From contig JABAKD010000023.1 in assembly GCA_012845835.1 (NCBI GenBank), forward strand, positions 5,190,137-5,254,136: a stretch of 64,000 bases of DNA. Reading direction: 5' to 3'. Below are positions 1 to 12,579 of the stretch, piece by piece (the stretch's first letter is position 1; every line of letters begins with the position of its first letter). The stretch comes from Undaria pinnatifida. Taxonomy: Eukaryota > Sar > Phaeophyceae > Laminariales > Alariaceae. The notes beneath the pieces were generated by a model that was given only the letters and a program-made list of their open reading frames with translations, ran no database searches and was not told the origin of the DNA. The position numbers and the translations under genes were made by a program.

Positions 1-262
1 ACAGGTGTCATCCCTTCTCCTCCCCGGTTCTTGCCTTCAATTTTTGTCGCGCATAGGGTTCAGCAATCCCACTGCTCGTCGATTGTTCATCGAATGTTGC
101 TAACTCACGCTCTCGCGCTTTCCGCAAGTCAATTTGTCCACAAGAAAAAGTCCCAACGAATTTATACGAGTATGCACTCGGCGGGGCTCGAACTCACGAA
201 ACTGATCTATACCAGGCTCGAGGATAACCTGATACGCCACCGGGGCGACCGGTAACTATACC
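1..262 (-). repeat. tRNA-derived SINE, family 1 (copy 1, cut by window edge)
   Basis: On the minus strand the 3' part reads GGTGGCGTATCAGGTTATCC (fits an A box, TGGCGTATCAGG), then about 40 nt later GTGAGTTCGAGCCCCGCC (B box GTTCGAGCC). The same roughly 300-bp unit recurs at 8645-8955 and 56782-57085. The A/B box spacing matches tRNA-derived pol III promoters. I infer SINEs, not functional tRNA genes, because the acceptor stem does not pair. Confidence 0.6.
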
Positions 263-2707
263 TGAGTCCTCCTACCTGTTATAATATTGTACTACTATTA
301 ATAATGTTCCCAACCATGCCAAATATGAGACGATAAACCAACATGATCATCGCGGATGTGATTGAAATCATACCATCCTGCATCATGATCGATCGCGGCT
401 TGATGATCGTATATACCTGGTATCCAGTTTTCAGTTGACGATGGGCGGACCTAAAAAATAAATAAAAAAAGCGATCGTACTCTGTCTGGTCGGACCGTAC
501 CAAATAAATAAAAATGTCGAACAGAATAGCAAAAAAAGCATGCAGCTATTGTACAGCAAGCAGTTTTTCCGGCTCTACAAAGTATACTGTACTCCTGTGC
601 TGCGCTGCTGTTCATGGATGTATCATGGTGCTTGTTGTTGTGCCGTCACATACCGGCACTCATCTGACACCAGCTATTATTATTATTGGTTGAAGATCTT
701 TATTTTCCTTTTCTTCATCCTCTCCTCGAATCTTGAAATCTGCCGAATCGAAAGACGCCACCAAGCAGAATTTAATTTATGAAATATTTATGGAAATATA
801 TCGTATCTTAAATGCTACCTTGGTAATGTTTGGCTGGCCGTTAAAGATCCTAAAGATCCGTAACGTACTGGTACAAGTATGAGATTCGCAAGCTTCGTGC
901 GAGGATATAATTCCGCCGTGTGTAGCTACGAGTTCTTCTCTGTACAGCAGTGTTTCCTCTCTGCGTGTGGGATTTTCTTTCGTCGGGCCCGTTGTTGTTT
1001 CTTGGCCCGTTTTTTTTATAAAAATGTAAAAAAATAGAAGAAAGCACGTCAGCTTCTGGACCGTTTTAATCGAGGTCTCATCAGCAACAACAGCAACAAC
1101 AAGAAGAAGACGTGGGTACGTACGTGAGAACAACAACATCAACGTCGATTGTGTCTTCGTTTCGTACCTGTTGTGTACGGATAGAAGAGCAAGTAAGTAA
1201 GCACGTGGGGCACAACAACAACAACAGCCAGCCGCCGTGTAAGTCCGCCACATGTGAGGCAAAGTTTGAGAGCCTGTGACAAAAAGCTTATTATTACCGA
1301 CACACACGTACATATTATACGGGCAACATCGATTATTTCTAGCGTTAGGGTAGACTATGTCTACATATTAATATGGGGTTATTTTAGGGGTTGGGTTGGT
1401 TCCACGCCCGCCCTTTTTGTCTTGTGATCCAACCAACCGCCATCATCAGACAGGAGGAGGAGAGTATGAATTGCATCCTAGCGCGATCAATCAATCGCCG
1501 CTGCATTGACTGCCAGATAGACGGCAAACCATCATCACACGTTAAAACCCACGTCTCTAGGGTACTACTGTCACGAGTGGTGTGATGATAAAGCGTAACA
1601 AACATCGATCGCGCTTGCACTCTGTACACTATTATTATTGTATACTCCGGAGTATTATACTCAGTATAACTGCTCGTATGATATAGACTATCTATCTAGT
1701 AGATGATAGCTTTCAACATACATGCATGCAACGACGGCGCTGCGGGGGGGACAAGACAGACAAACCCGCGTATTCCTTGCCGAGGGCACACATACATGCA
1801 CATACATGCACACCATCCGGCTGCTGTGCTTGGTTTTGGTCTCCAGTCTGTCGTTCTCTCGTCTGTGTGCAGTTTCACGAGCGAGCGCGGCAGGGGGGGG
1901 GAAGGCGCACAGCAGTCTGCTGTGTTGTTTGCCCAGGATATCCCGTGAAATCAACCAACTACCTCTGGAAGATCTATCCTTTTTATCCTCTCGATGAAAA
2001 AAACTTTCAAAAAGTTGTCCCTGCCTGCTGTACGCACGTACTCGTATAGTCTAGACTACATATAGTCTAGTCTACATACTTTATTCTTGCTTGTTGGCAT
2101 TCCTACGATCTTTGTTATTATCTGGAAAATTATGCTCTTTTTTTCACGTGTAGGCTATGTAGACTAGACTATAGACCTACGTACATGGTCTACCCTCTGT
2201 GGTCCAACCCCACCCACCCGCGAGCCTGTCTGTACCCCCCTCCATGCTGACATACCCTCTCTGCCATGGGTGTGCACAATGAAGAGAAGGTGCAGATTGT
2301 TGGCAGAAGGGCTATAAAGTCTATGCATCCTGTGATCTCGGTCACACATACTCTCATGCCTGTGCCTGCTGCCATTTATACCCTGGTGTGCTTGCTGTGT
2401 GTTGCGCGCACGGAGAAATAACCGCCAGTACTTTACTGTAGTAGTATCTGATTCTTTAAGGACATTGCTGGTTTTGGGAATTAAATCCTCCTCTCGGCGT
2501 GTCATCACTAAAATGTAATATTAACATAGTGATCGTTGTATAGTTCAAGTTTGTATTCAAACGGTTTTTATATTTTTTAATTTGTACGTATGGCGGTCAA
2601 ATACTCCCAAGCGTAATAATGGTCGTTCTCGTTCAAGCAAGCACACACACCCGCCACGGACGATGCTGGATTATTTCTTGTCGTATCTTTTTACGATAGA
2701 CACTTGC

Positions 2708-2791
<84 letters not shown>

Positions 2792-5590
2792 GCTCGAATT
2801 GATTTGCACAGAGCATTCGATCTAAAGCTGCACAGAGCATTCGATCTAAAGCTCCACATATACATCAACGGCGCACACACATTATCCATCCGTCAGCAAT
2901 CTTTCCGTATTCCACACACATCCATTTTTTTCTACCCGACCAGCCAGCCAGCCACCCTACCCCACCTTGCTACTGCTGCTGCTGCTGCTGTGCTTCTTCG
3001 CTGGGACAAGCCTCGGCAGGAGAACCCAAGGCAGAGAGGACAAGGGCTGCTACTGCTACAGCACGTCTCTGTATCTATCGTTGTGGACAGCGCACACGCG
3101 CCCCATCCTTGGGGTAGTAGGAGGAGGTAAGCGCTCCTCGTCCAACGGCTTGTCGCGTTTCTTGCTTGCTTGCTTGCTTGTTCGTGTGATACATACACGT
3201 TGCCTTTTTTTTGGTCTCGAGGTCTTGTCAATATTTTCATCATTCATTTGTGTGATATGATATGCTGCCCACAGCAGAGTATTACTCTTGTACGCAGAAT
3301 GTATCAGGGGGTGGTTAGAAGATAGACATGTTCTTGCGCACCAACAATATTGTTGCCGCCGTACATACGTAGTACGAGCGGTTCCATATTATCATCGCGT
3401 ATATATCATCCAACAGGAGGGTGCACTGCTTGCTGTGTTGCTTCTTCGTCTGAGTCTCGTTTGCTTTGCCTCTCGCTATAATAATACCGCCCGCCTAGTA
3501 GTGCTGCTGTGTAGATGACAGCCATCGCCCGTGCACCTGTGTTGTTCGTGGCCGCAGAAGGACTTTTAAGAGTTCAATTTTATGTTTACCTGTGGTGTAT
3601 TCCTACTCTTTCTGCTGTTGACAGTTGTTTTATCATCGTCGTGATCCAATCCGCTCTTATATTCTCTCGCGCGAGATGCTGCAAGAAGAGATGATGCATG
3701 CGTGCAGGCATGCAGGCAGGCATGGATGAACGCAGTACGTACATCATGCATGCGCGTGTATGGAAGAAGTGTCGCACGCCCGTCGCGGCGGTGGGGGGGG
3801 GGGAGGGCTCTTGAACTTGTTATTTTGCTGTCGTTGTACCATAATACTTGTCCTTGCTTACACAACGTCGTGTTTGTATGTTCTTTCGGAATTCTCCGCC
3901 CTCTCTTTCGTCCGTCCTCGGTCGCGCATCGTCATCACCGCTGTGTGATCCATCCGCTCCCCTCGCGAGATGCAAGGGATGCATGCATGCATGCATGTAC
4001 ATACACACCATGCAATGCGGATGTCTGTATACATAGTGTGCTCTCCAGACTGTGTTTAGTGTCAGATAGATGTTAACCTGTGCTGTCATGACCCGCTATG
4101 TAGTGGGCTGAAGCCCCAGCTCTCATCGTGCTGTCAAATTTTGTTTTTGTGCACTGCTGTCTCTTTGTTGCTTTTATTATGAAATCCACAAAAAAAGTAC
4201 CGACAAGAGATAGATATTACTTCGTGGCAGAGAAGATGCACCATGGCAAGACCATGGTACAGTAGTACACTTTTTGTTTTGCTCTACAAGTTTTATTGTA
4301 ATCATGCACCAGAAGTTTTGTTGTAATCATGCTCTTCTTCTTTCTTCTGTCATCATTGTCGTCGTCACCCACCCACTTACTATGAGGCTCGGTTCTATGC
4401 AAGAGCTGCTCTACGAATGAACGCGCATACATGATGCTTGCCGCACATTTGAGTTTGTTTGCAAGCAAGCGCTCTCGCAACAAGCGGCAGTGAACAGGCG
4501 GAGGGCGGGTTCTTGGTCTTCTAGTAGATCTTGGTGATAACATTATTCTTGGTTTTTTGCCTCTCGAAAGTACGTGTACAGTCTACTATGATACTGCACG
4601 AAGAAGAGCCGCCCCCTCCCGCCAGCGGGGTTCCTCAATGTGGTCGGAAACGTTACGACACTCGTGCTCATATATGTGTGCGGGCTTGTGCTGTGCACTG
4701 CTGTTCCGTCTATTCTCGCTCATGATCAACACCCAGCACACATACATGCATCCAGTGTGTCATCATCCGCGTGATTCTTTTTTAACTCTTCTTGCGTACA
4801 CTGCTATAGACTATGTGGTAGGGAGATGGTGACTGAGGAAGCACTGGACGAGAGAGAATCTAACATAGATGAGATTTGGTGCATATATAGGGCATCTGGT
4901 AACAATGCATGACAAGTAGTCACCAACAAACATGAAACGCATCGCACAAATAAGTACTACCCGTGGTACAGTATGCTGCTGCTGCTGTAGAAAAGAACAA
5001 CACACGCCCGCGACATGTTCATACACTCTCCCTCCCTCCCACGCAGGCCTGATCTGTACCTACCTGCGAGATGTGCCACACATACAGTGTATTCCGTAGG
5101 TATCTGCACATTCTCTTTTTGTCTCGGTAGTTTGTGACCACAGAGCTCGTATGACGTCTAGTCTAGTCTATACCCCCTGCATGTATGTGCTCCCGTCGGA
5201 AAACCTTGACAGTAGTAGTAGTAGTAGTCTCTGTATTTATAAGAGTATGAGGAACCGTTTCGAACACCGATGTCGTCGTGCGTACACTAGGCGCACCGGC
5301 AACCTGCACTCTTCTTGGTATCGTAGATTGTGACCGACAGAGCTCGTACGTGATGTGAGTTCTATAATATCCAGCACACCCCCCCTCCGGATAAAAAAAT
5401 ACACTTCATTCAGACCTCTCTCTGTGAGATCGACCATGAAGAAAAAAAAAGGGAATTTCTCATCAAAACTCAGCTTCGCAAGAAGAGCTGCGCGTGTGAT
5501 ACTCGCGCGTGTTACGTAGTACGGGGCGGCGTGTGCTACCCTCTTCTCGTGAAGGATACAGGTCGGTGTAACTCCCCTGCAAATGCAACC
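263..5590. other. No gene seen; simple and unclassified intergenic sequence
   Basis: Apart from the (ATG)n run at 2708 and a 25-bp duplication after it, I find no exon chain, no known family and no paralogue of other parts of the window. Many short ORFs occur on both strands with no coding character. Confidence 0.5.
2708..2790. repeat. (ATG)n microsatellite, about 27 units
   Basis: An uninterrupted GAT/ATG trinucleotide run. It makes artificial poly-Met and poly-Ile ORFs on both strands. Followed by two copies of a 25-bp unit containing TGCACAGAGCATTCGATCTA. Confidence 0.95.
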
Positions 5591-5593
5591 CAG

Positions 5594-5958
5594 GGTCAAA
5601 CAGGACTACAAAAAAAGACGTTTGTATACCTTGACATCATCAGTATAGACTATTTAATAGTGTAGTCCTCTAGAATATGAAGAACCGATATGAACTCCGA
5701 TCGATGTCGTTTTGGTTGGGGAGAACTAGACTAGAACTATACAAGGGGCTACGCCGGCGGCCTGGACGACCGCCGGTCGCAGCGCAGGATAGTAAATATT
5801 AAGAGGGTAAGGGTCAAACAGGACTACAAAAAAAGGCGTTTGTATACCTTGACATCATCAGTAAAGACTATTTAATAGTGTAGTCCTCTAGAATATGAAG
5901 AACCGATATGAACTCCGATCGATGTCGTTTTGGTTGGGGAGAACTAGACTAGAACTAT
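5594..5958. repeat. Direct duplication of about 145 bp
   Basis: GGTCAAACAGGACTACAAAA through TTTGTATACCTTGACATCAT, TTAATAGTGTAGTCCTCTAG to GGAGAACTAGACTAGAACTA occurs at 5594-5738 and again at 5812-5958, nearly identical, with a 73-bp spacer (GGGCTACGCCGGCGGCCTGG). Confidence 0.85.
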
Positions 5959-7905
5959 ATATACAAAATGAAATGTAGAAATTGGCGCACACACCACCAC
6001 TCCCCCGTCCACCCACCATGAGTTATTACTGGGAGTGGGGGCGGTAGGGGGTGGGGGGGGAGGGGGGTGGGGGTGGTGGGGGGAGTGTCTTTCAACAGAC
6101 ACTACAAGGAATAATGCATGCCAGAGGGTAAGGAACAGCAATTGTGGAGAACGGCAAATCATATAATCACTACCTGGTACTAAACTGACTACGTATGTGT
6201 GATGGGGGGATGTTGCCCCGCGCTGGGGGGCGGGCGGGAGGCGCGATTAAGTACATATACATACGCTCTCTTCTCACGAAGAATATCACGAGAGGCCTTC
6301 TTCTCTACGGATGATGGGTGACCCGACGACCCGCGGGCCGCGGGCCCGTATATAGCGTTTCTAGACGCTCACGGGTCGAGTCACGGGTCCGGTCAAAGGA
6401 GGTCTCAAGAGACGGTTCTCGGGCAGCACCTAGCGGGTTTTAGCAGCCTTTTATATCTATCTCGCGCATGGGCATGGGGTTCAGCACAACGCACTATTCC
6501 TCAACGTTTCAGTTCTTTTTTCAAGGGGCGCGTCGATTTGCGTCGAAGTGTGCGCTACTGCTACGCCCCCCAGCTAAACAATGCTCCCCCCCCTCCCCCC
6601 CCCCCCCTCCCCCCTGCCAGTAGAGTTTTACCAGGTACCACACGTTGTTGATAGCCTAGATTTTATGTTCTGTTCTTGTTTCGCCCCAAAGATATTGAGA
6701 TGGTTGACACTAACAGACCAGACCTACGTACAGCCCATTTATTTTGGAGCTTCGCACACTCTCACAGAGGGAAAAATATTTGACGGAGAAATAAAACCAA
6801 CGATTGCTGCTGCAGCGGCATCTCCCTTTATGCTTTATACCATATGGGCCTCCCGGGCCGCCACGAGTTAGATTATTTTTGGCTGACGACGATGGATTCG
6901 GATTCTTCTACTTACTGCTGTCGAACTCCAATGCCAGTACAGCAGTTTGTTGTTGCTGTGGTGTTCTCATATTTTAACTCGCATAAAATAACCAAGCCCA
7001 CGTCGTGGTCACAGGTGTAATGGAGCGCCCTCCGTAGAAGGGTAGTGTATAGATTCGACCTGAAACCATGCCATTGTTGAGAGGTGAAACCACGTGATAT
7101 TAGATGTCACATTCACGTCAAGGCCATCATAAATGGGCGATGATGCAGGTGACGATGATGAGACAAGCAGAACGCCCCTCATCTCACTACCCTGCGCCGC
7201 TACCCTGCGTTAGCCTGCGCTACCCGGCACTACCGTGCCAAGCCCTGTTATGTCTGTCTTTTAGTATTCTATTTAGTCTATGGAAATAACACATAAGCTT
7301 TTGAGTCTATCCAGCGAGCCATGAGGAGAGACCAACCAAAGACACCGGAGCCCATGAGGAGCACGCTTCCCGACACCGACTAACCACGCATCCCACACTC
7401 GGAGTACTACCGTGCACAGTGCAGGCTCCGGTCTCACTCCGTTGGCAGTATGCTCAACAACACCAGTCTCTTTAGACGTATCGGGGCCCGTTTTGACCAG
7501 CGACAAAATATATATCATCCCTGTCAACCAAAACTGAACAAATAAATCAACCGAGCAATCGATCATCAATCAAACAATCGATCCGATCGATCCAAGGCTC
7601 TTGTCAAATCAATCGAACAATCAATCCATCCGTCTATTCTCAAATGAAATCAGCCAAAAATAGATTAGACTACACTTAGAAGAACTCTCTTACTACGTAT
7701 TCGCGGCCACACACAGCAGCTGGAAAGTTCTTACGCAACCCGCTGCTAACGCAAGGGCGGGTCCTACCATGTACACTACTATATACTATTCGTACCTGAG
7801 GTAGATTTTCAGCACAGAAGAGGCCAGGATGCTGTTATGTTTTGTTTACAACTCTCTAGATAGAGCCTGAAAATCTTGAGAGTTTATTTTGTTAAAAGGT
7901 AATCG
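5959..7905. other. No gene seen
   Basis: Contains G/C-rich homopolymers at about 6050-6080 and 6580-6615, a GGGTC-like patch (6310-6425) and several short repeats of CTACCCTGCG near 7190-7240. An ORF at 6581-6871 is not supported by splice or paralogue evidence. Confidence 0.45.
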
Positions 7906-8228
7906 TGGGGTATTAGTCCGTTGGCAACTTGAAAAAGGAAAGGTTTATAACCACAACAATAATAGCTTACCCAAACTGTTAAGCCTTTTATGTAACACTC
8001 CACCCCCCCCCCTGAAACGGCGGGATAGCAGATCGGCCGGATATACGGGCGGACCTGTCAATATCCAAGCGGGTTTCATTTCCTTGGGGATATATACCAG
8101 GTGGAGAGCATATTTCAAGCTCGACATGGGGAAAAAGTCCCAAAAAAGATTATTGTAGCGGATGTGGGACTCGACCCCCCAAAAAAAAACAAAAAAACAA
8201 GGTCTGCCGACGACGCCATTTGTTGAGG
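7906..8228 (-). repeat. tRNA-derived SINE, family 2 (copy)
   Basis: Plus strand order: GGTATTAGTCCGTT..., AAGCCTT.. AACACTCC, a C run, GAAACGGCGGGATAGCAG, TCGGCCGGATATACGGGCGG, then GACGACGCCATTTGTTGAGG. The minus strand carries a T-arm-like GTGGG-TTCGAGT-CCCAC in better copies. A partial second copy follows at 8245-8330. Confidence 0.55.
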
Positions 8229-8644
8229 AAATTTGTATTATTCGTAGGGCACTTTATTAGTCCGTTTGACCGCTTGCAAAATGTTTAACCAAGAATAACA
8301 GCTTGCCCTAACTTAAGCCTTAAGTATGACACTTAAGCTCCCAGGAGGATATGCCGCAACAAACAGCAGTGTCCTACCATGTACACTACATGATGATTGA
8401 TTTTTACTTTTCAGTACAGAGAGAGGCCATCCATGCTGCTTATGGTCAGCTTCGCACAACTCGAGCCTGAAATTCTTCTTATTTTTACAGAGTGCCATAG
8501 TAATCATGACCTACGATCCACACAAAAGCCTATACATTCCCCAATTATCGCTAACCATGTTTGGTCCTGATTATTACATTCCCCCGTGGAATATTCATGG
8601 AGTTCGTCAAAATTGCTACGTAACCCCTGTATCATTTTTTTTTT

Positions 8645-8955
8645 TTGTCTAACACATCTACTTTCCAGCTTCTGGACAAGCCGTGGTCACAGGTGCCATC
8701 CCTTCTCCCCCCCCGGTTCTTGCCTTCGATCTTTTATCGCGCATAGGGTTCAGCAATCCCACTGCTCGTCGATTTTTTTGTCGAGTGTTGTTGCTAACTC
8801 ACGCTCTCGCGCTTTCCGCAAGTCAATTTGTGCACAAGAAAAAGTCCCCACGAATTTATACGAGAACGCACTCGGGGGGATTCGAACTCACGAAACTGAC
8901 CTATAGCAGGCTCGAGGATAACCTGATACGCCACCGGGGCGACCGGCAAGTATCA
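8645..8955 (-). repeat. tRNA-derived SINE, family 1 (copy 2)
   Basis: Starts near TCTAACACATCTACTTTCC on the plus strand and ends CGCCACCGGGGCGACCGG. Minus strand B box GAGTTCGAATCCCCC and A box TGGCGTATCAGG. About 90 percent like copy 1 by eye. Confidence 0.62.
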
Positions 8956-9019
8956 TAAGAGCCCCCAAACCCCTCTCCCTATACTAAGTTCAAGTAAATT
9001 TGCCCGCTTAATCTTACTA

Positions 9020-9227
9020 CGGTAGCCCCCCCAACATTTCTTTAACGAAATGGCCGGTTTCGAAACCAGGCGGTTGCCTCTTGCCACCCTTGCCGCCACG
9101 ATGTCATCGTTCGATAGTCCTTTGCAAGCAACATCATGTATGGAAATATATACCTGGTTTTATTTTTTAAGGCATCCTTCCTCGTATCGAGGAGCCATGA
9201 AACGTTCGTAGAAACAAAAACGATTTT

Positions 9228-9258
<31 letters not shown>

Positions 9259-9285
9259 GGGGGGCTATATCGTAGAATCAGTCCC
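9020..9285. mobile_element. Repeat N, bounded by C and G runs
   Basis: GGTAGCCCCCCCAACATTTC, AAATGGCCGGTTTCGAAACC ... AAACGTTCGTAGAAAC, a run of over 20 G, CTATATCGTAGAATCAGTCCC. The same pieces occur at 50325-50580, and in the other orientation in part at 56005-56285 (GATTCTACGATAGCCCCCC). The two ends, TAGCCCCCCC and GGGGGGGCTA, are inverted, so this looks like a small TIR element. Confidence 0.5.
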
Positions 9286-9817
9286 CTGTACTTGTAAATA
9301 CACGTGCGCTGTTGTTTTCTGTCGCGTGCTGCATGCTCGCACCATGACATTTTAAGAGCACGCGCTTTATACTTGTTGTTTTGTCGAGCCGGCTCCATGT
9401 GGGCCCCAGTTGGCGGCAGCCCCTTACCCCCCCCCCCGCCCCGCACACACACCCGTCACAATACCCCAAACGTTCGCAGCGGCGGCGGCGGCTACAATTC
9501 AATACTCGCACACTTCTGCTTGGTAGGTCAGACGTGGAGCTTTGAAGCTTTCTCAGAAGGAACAAAAGTATTCTGACGAGAAATGGTAACCCCTTTTTTA
9601 CTTCTTAGCACCGCGTTCCCATGGGCCAAAACACTTGATAAGTTTTTTTATAAATATTTAAGACATGATAATAACAAGAAACGTAAAACGCGTCCCAGAT
9701 GGTCGATTGCTGGCAGAACACATTTTCAACCCTAGTGAAACGGTTTCAAATTTTTCCACACAAAGATCGATAGCAACTTCTCGTTGAAACGGCCGCGCTC
9801 TACTGGCACATGACCTG

Positions 9818-10012
9818 TTGTGGCAACGGTGGTCGACGGTGTGGAGTCTTCCGACGGCCCCAATCGTGGAACGGTGTAGTCCCTTCGCGGGTTTCTCTTC
9901 CTCAGATGGAGGGTTCAGAGACACACGCCGCGAGGTGGGCTACGTGATCAAAACCGCACTCTCGAGGGTCAACGATATGATGAGGGAACACCTCAGAGTC
10001 TGCCTCGAGTGA
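9818..10012 (+). other. Weak exon-like ORF upstream of the giant gene
   Basis: After TTCCTCAG near 9896 the frame reads GGFRDTRREVGYVIKTALSR, VNDMMREHLRVCLE and TGA at 10010. Codon use and amphipathic helix-like content look coding, and it could be the last exon of another gene. No partner exons are recognisable and there is no family match I can name. Confidence 0.2.
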
Positions 10013-10239
10013 TACGGAGGAGTGTTGTGTACCCTTTTTTTCCGTCTTCCGTTCCTCGTTCGAGGTTTTCTGCTGCTGTAGCGTTTTTCCTGAGGCTTCG
10101 TGGCCTCGCAGGGTATAGGTGGGGAGTAGGTTGTGAAGAGCCGCATCTTCGAGTCATGTTCTAGACCATGGAACCGGTGCTTCCCCGAATCTTCCATATT
10201 TCTGTATATTATATGGCTCATCAGGGTGGGCTAGTGTTG

Positions 10240-10395
10240 TGGTATTCCCCTGCGAGCCTAACAAGGCGTAAGATATGTGGGATACGGCTGGATATAAAAG
10301 GGTTTCACATGCCTTTTGAAGGCATATGTGCGCACAGCAAAAAGGGGATGATGCTTTTGCCTCGCGGAATTGCACGCTATTGTTATAGGCTTACT
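10240..10395 (-). repeat. Dispersed repeat F, minus strand
   Basis: GAGCCTAACAAGGCGTAAGA, TACGGCTGGATATAAAAGGG, TTTCACATGCCTTTTGAAGG, GGATGATGCTTTTGCCTCGC. Reverse complement of the 26330 unit. Confidence 0.65.
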
Positions 10396-10760
10396 TTGGG
10401 TAAAGCTATTGGTTAACCTTTTGCAAGTGGTCAAACGGACTAACATCCCATTAATTCCTTAACAAATGGCGTCGTCGATAGACCATGTGGGTTTTTGGGT
10501 CGTGGGTTCAAATCCCACATGCACCACAACAAACTTTTTCAGACTTTCCACATGTCGAACTTGAAAAATACTCTCCCCGGTATACCCAGGAAAGTAGACC
10601 GCTTGGATATTGACAGGTCCGCCCGTATATCCGGCCGACCAGGCATCCCGCCGTTTCAGGGGGGGGGGGAGAGTGTTACAAGGCTTTAGTTTGGGTAAGC
10701 TATTGGTTAACCTATTGGCAAGCGGTCAAACGGACTAATACCCCACTAATACCTCAACAC
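10390..10760 (+). repeat. tRNA-derived SINE, family 2 (opposite orientation, one full copy and one fragment)
   Basis: From AACAAATGGCGTCGTCG through TCGTGGGTTCAAATCCCACA, TGCACCA, then the body (ATATCCGGCCGACC, CCCGCCGTTTCAGG) to GGTCAAACGGACTAATACCC. A fragment of the tail of another copy abuts it (10390-10460). The tRNA-like head is at the 5' end with respect to this strand. CCA follows the T-arm as in a mature tRNA. Confidence 0.6.
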
Positions 10761-10894
10761 TGTGCAGTTCACTCGTGGGGTGTGTGGAACTAATGCAGGA
10801 GCAAGCCTATCTAGTACATACAAGTGAGCGACCAACGTGGAACCTGCCGAGAAGATAATCCCTTAAAGGGTGGCCTGTATGTCTGTAATCAGCC

Positions 10895-11115
10895 CCTTAA
10901 ATCTTGTTATTCTAACCGCATATATATATGCTAAGATACGGCCTCGAAAGGCCTGCAATTTTGTTTGCTTTGAGATAATTTGGCCGGTTTTCGTATGATG
11001 AGGTTGGCGTTTTCTATTCGGGATAATAGTCAGGAAATAGAACGGAGGCGCGTGCCTCCATTCCCAAGAAGTCATCCGAGGCTCTGGTGGAATCGAACAA
11101 GCTACGTCTCTACTA
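10895..11115 (-). repeat. Dispersed repeat J, minus-strand copy
   Basis: GCTAAGATACGGCCTCGAAA, GGCCTGCAATTTTG, AATTTGGCCGGTTTTCGTAT, GGAGGCGCGTGCCTCCATTC. The matching right half in reverse orientation. Confidence 0.5.
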
Positions 11116-11465
11116 AGGCTAAGACTGCCGCCCGCCCTGGCTCTCCGCGCATGCCCGTAGCTAGATATCGTAATCATCTTTCTGCAACTACAAGTCTCTG
11201 TTGTGGTACGGGTTTGGAATGGCCGAAGTTACCCACCTCCTTTTAAAACTGGGGCAATTGACGGTTTTTGTGTCGATTTTGGATGGCTGTTTGTATATGG
11301 TACGGCCTTGGAATGCCCGATAACCCACCTCCAATGGGTACTTCATTGGCCGTTTTGGTATTGATACGATGGCGTTTTGTATTCGAGATATGTCAGGAGA
11401 CGGAGAAAGACGCGCATCTTCCGTCTACGTTCGTCTTCATGATTCTTGAGGACAAGTATTGTTGA

Positions 11466-11705
11466 GGGATTAGTGGGGACACCGGTTACCCCCCCCCCCC
11501 TCCCGAAACGGCGGGATAGCAGGTCGGCCGGATATATACGGCGGACGTGTCAATATCCAAGCGGTTTCATTTCCTGGGGATATACCAGAGGGAGAGCATA
11601 TTTTCAAGTTCGACATGGGGAAGGTCTAAAAAAGTGCATTGTTGTGGATGGTGGGATTCGAACCCACGACCCGAAAACCCATGGTCCGTCGACGACGCCA
11701 TTTGT
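11466..11705 (-). repeat. tRNA-derived SINE, family 2 (copy)
   Basis: GGGATTAGTGGGG, C run, GAAACGGCGGGATAGCAGG ... GGTGGGATTCGAACCCACG ... GACGCCATTTGTTAAGG. The minus strand T-arm GTGGG-TTCGAAT-CCCAC is perfect. The left end is shortened. Confidence 0.6.
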
Positions 11706-11721
11706 TAAGGCTATTGTGTGG

Positions 11722-11995
11722 GGACACAGAGTGTCCTCTGCAGGTCGGGCTGTTGAGCGGGTCCTCGGTGAATACTCAATTTCTTAGCCTTCATAGAAAC
11801 GTGTAGCTTTTATCATTTCCACAAGAGCCCCGGATAGCAACTGAGAGCCGAGGCGCAAGCCTCGCGGTTTCATTTCCTGAGTGTATACCCCACGAACAGA
11901 AAAACACATACGATACATGCCAACCTATCACACGAAAACGAACAAATACCTATCAAAATCAGATAATCGCAGGCCTTTCAAGGCCGCACCTTAAG
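11722..11995 (+). repeat. Dispersed repeat J, about 270 bp
   Basis: GGGACACAGAGTGTCCTCTG, CAGGTCGGGCTGTTGAGCGG, GTCCTCGGTGAATACTCA, AGAGCCCCGGATAGCAACTG, CAGGCCTTTCAAGGCCGCAC. Second full copy at 34632-34892, partial copies at 12405-12575 and 10895-11115 (minus). Confidence 0.65.
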
Positions 11996-12404
11996 ACAAT
12001 GATACGAGCTGCTTCTGTTCCGCCTCTTCTGCACCTTACGTGAGGGAGGCAACACTGGGGACATGCTTGCTCGGCCGATCTCCGGGGATGCTCTCGTTTC
12101 TCACCCCAGCTCCTTAACTTGGGCCCCCCAAAACCCTTCCCTATACTATTTTCAAGTAGCTTGTGCGTCCCGAAAACGGTGTCCAGTTGTTGTGGGAAAA
12201 GGCGTTTTAACACCTTTTTGTCTTTCTTATTTCTCCCTGTTTCTTGTCTAAAAAGGTACACGCGCCTTTTGTTTTTTTTTGGTTTTTTAGGACATTGTAT
12301 GATACAGAAGAGAGGTTAGGTACACACCTTCTCTCTCTTCTTCTCCTTTTTTTTTCGAAGGGCTCTTCCCTTGAATAGCTCTACTATACCTCCTACCCCG
12401 TCGT

Positions 12405-12575
12405 ATTCCTCAAGAGCCCCGGATAGCAGCGGAGAGCCGAGGGGCACGCCTCGGTTTCCTTTCCTGACTACTACCCCGAATAGACAGCGCGCCCACCCAT
12501 CGTACGAAAACGGCCAATTGTCTTATCAAATCAGGCAATTGCAGGCCTTTCAAGGCCGCACCTTAAACCATGACC
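12405..12575 (+). repeat. Dispersed repeat J, right-half copy
   Basis: AGAGCCCCGGATAGCAGCGG, AGAGCCGAGGGGCACGCCTC, AAAACGGCCAATTGTCTTAT, GCAGGCCTTTCAAGGCCGCA. Confidence 0.6.
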
Positions 12576-12579
12576 CAAA

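Noticed and set aside
2582..3130. ORF with a run of about 27 methionines
   Set aside because: A translation of the (ATG)n microsatellite. No splice sites or conserved flanks.
6581..6871. ORF of 96 codons beginning with a proline run
   Set aside because: Starts in a C homopolymer and has no acceptor, donor or paralogue. Composition is not convincing.
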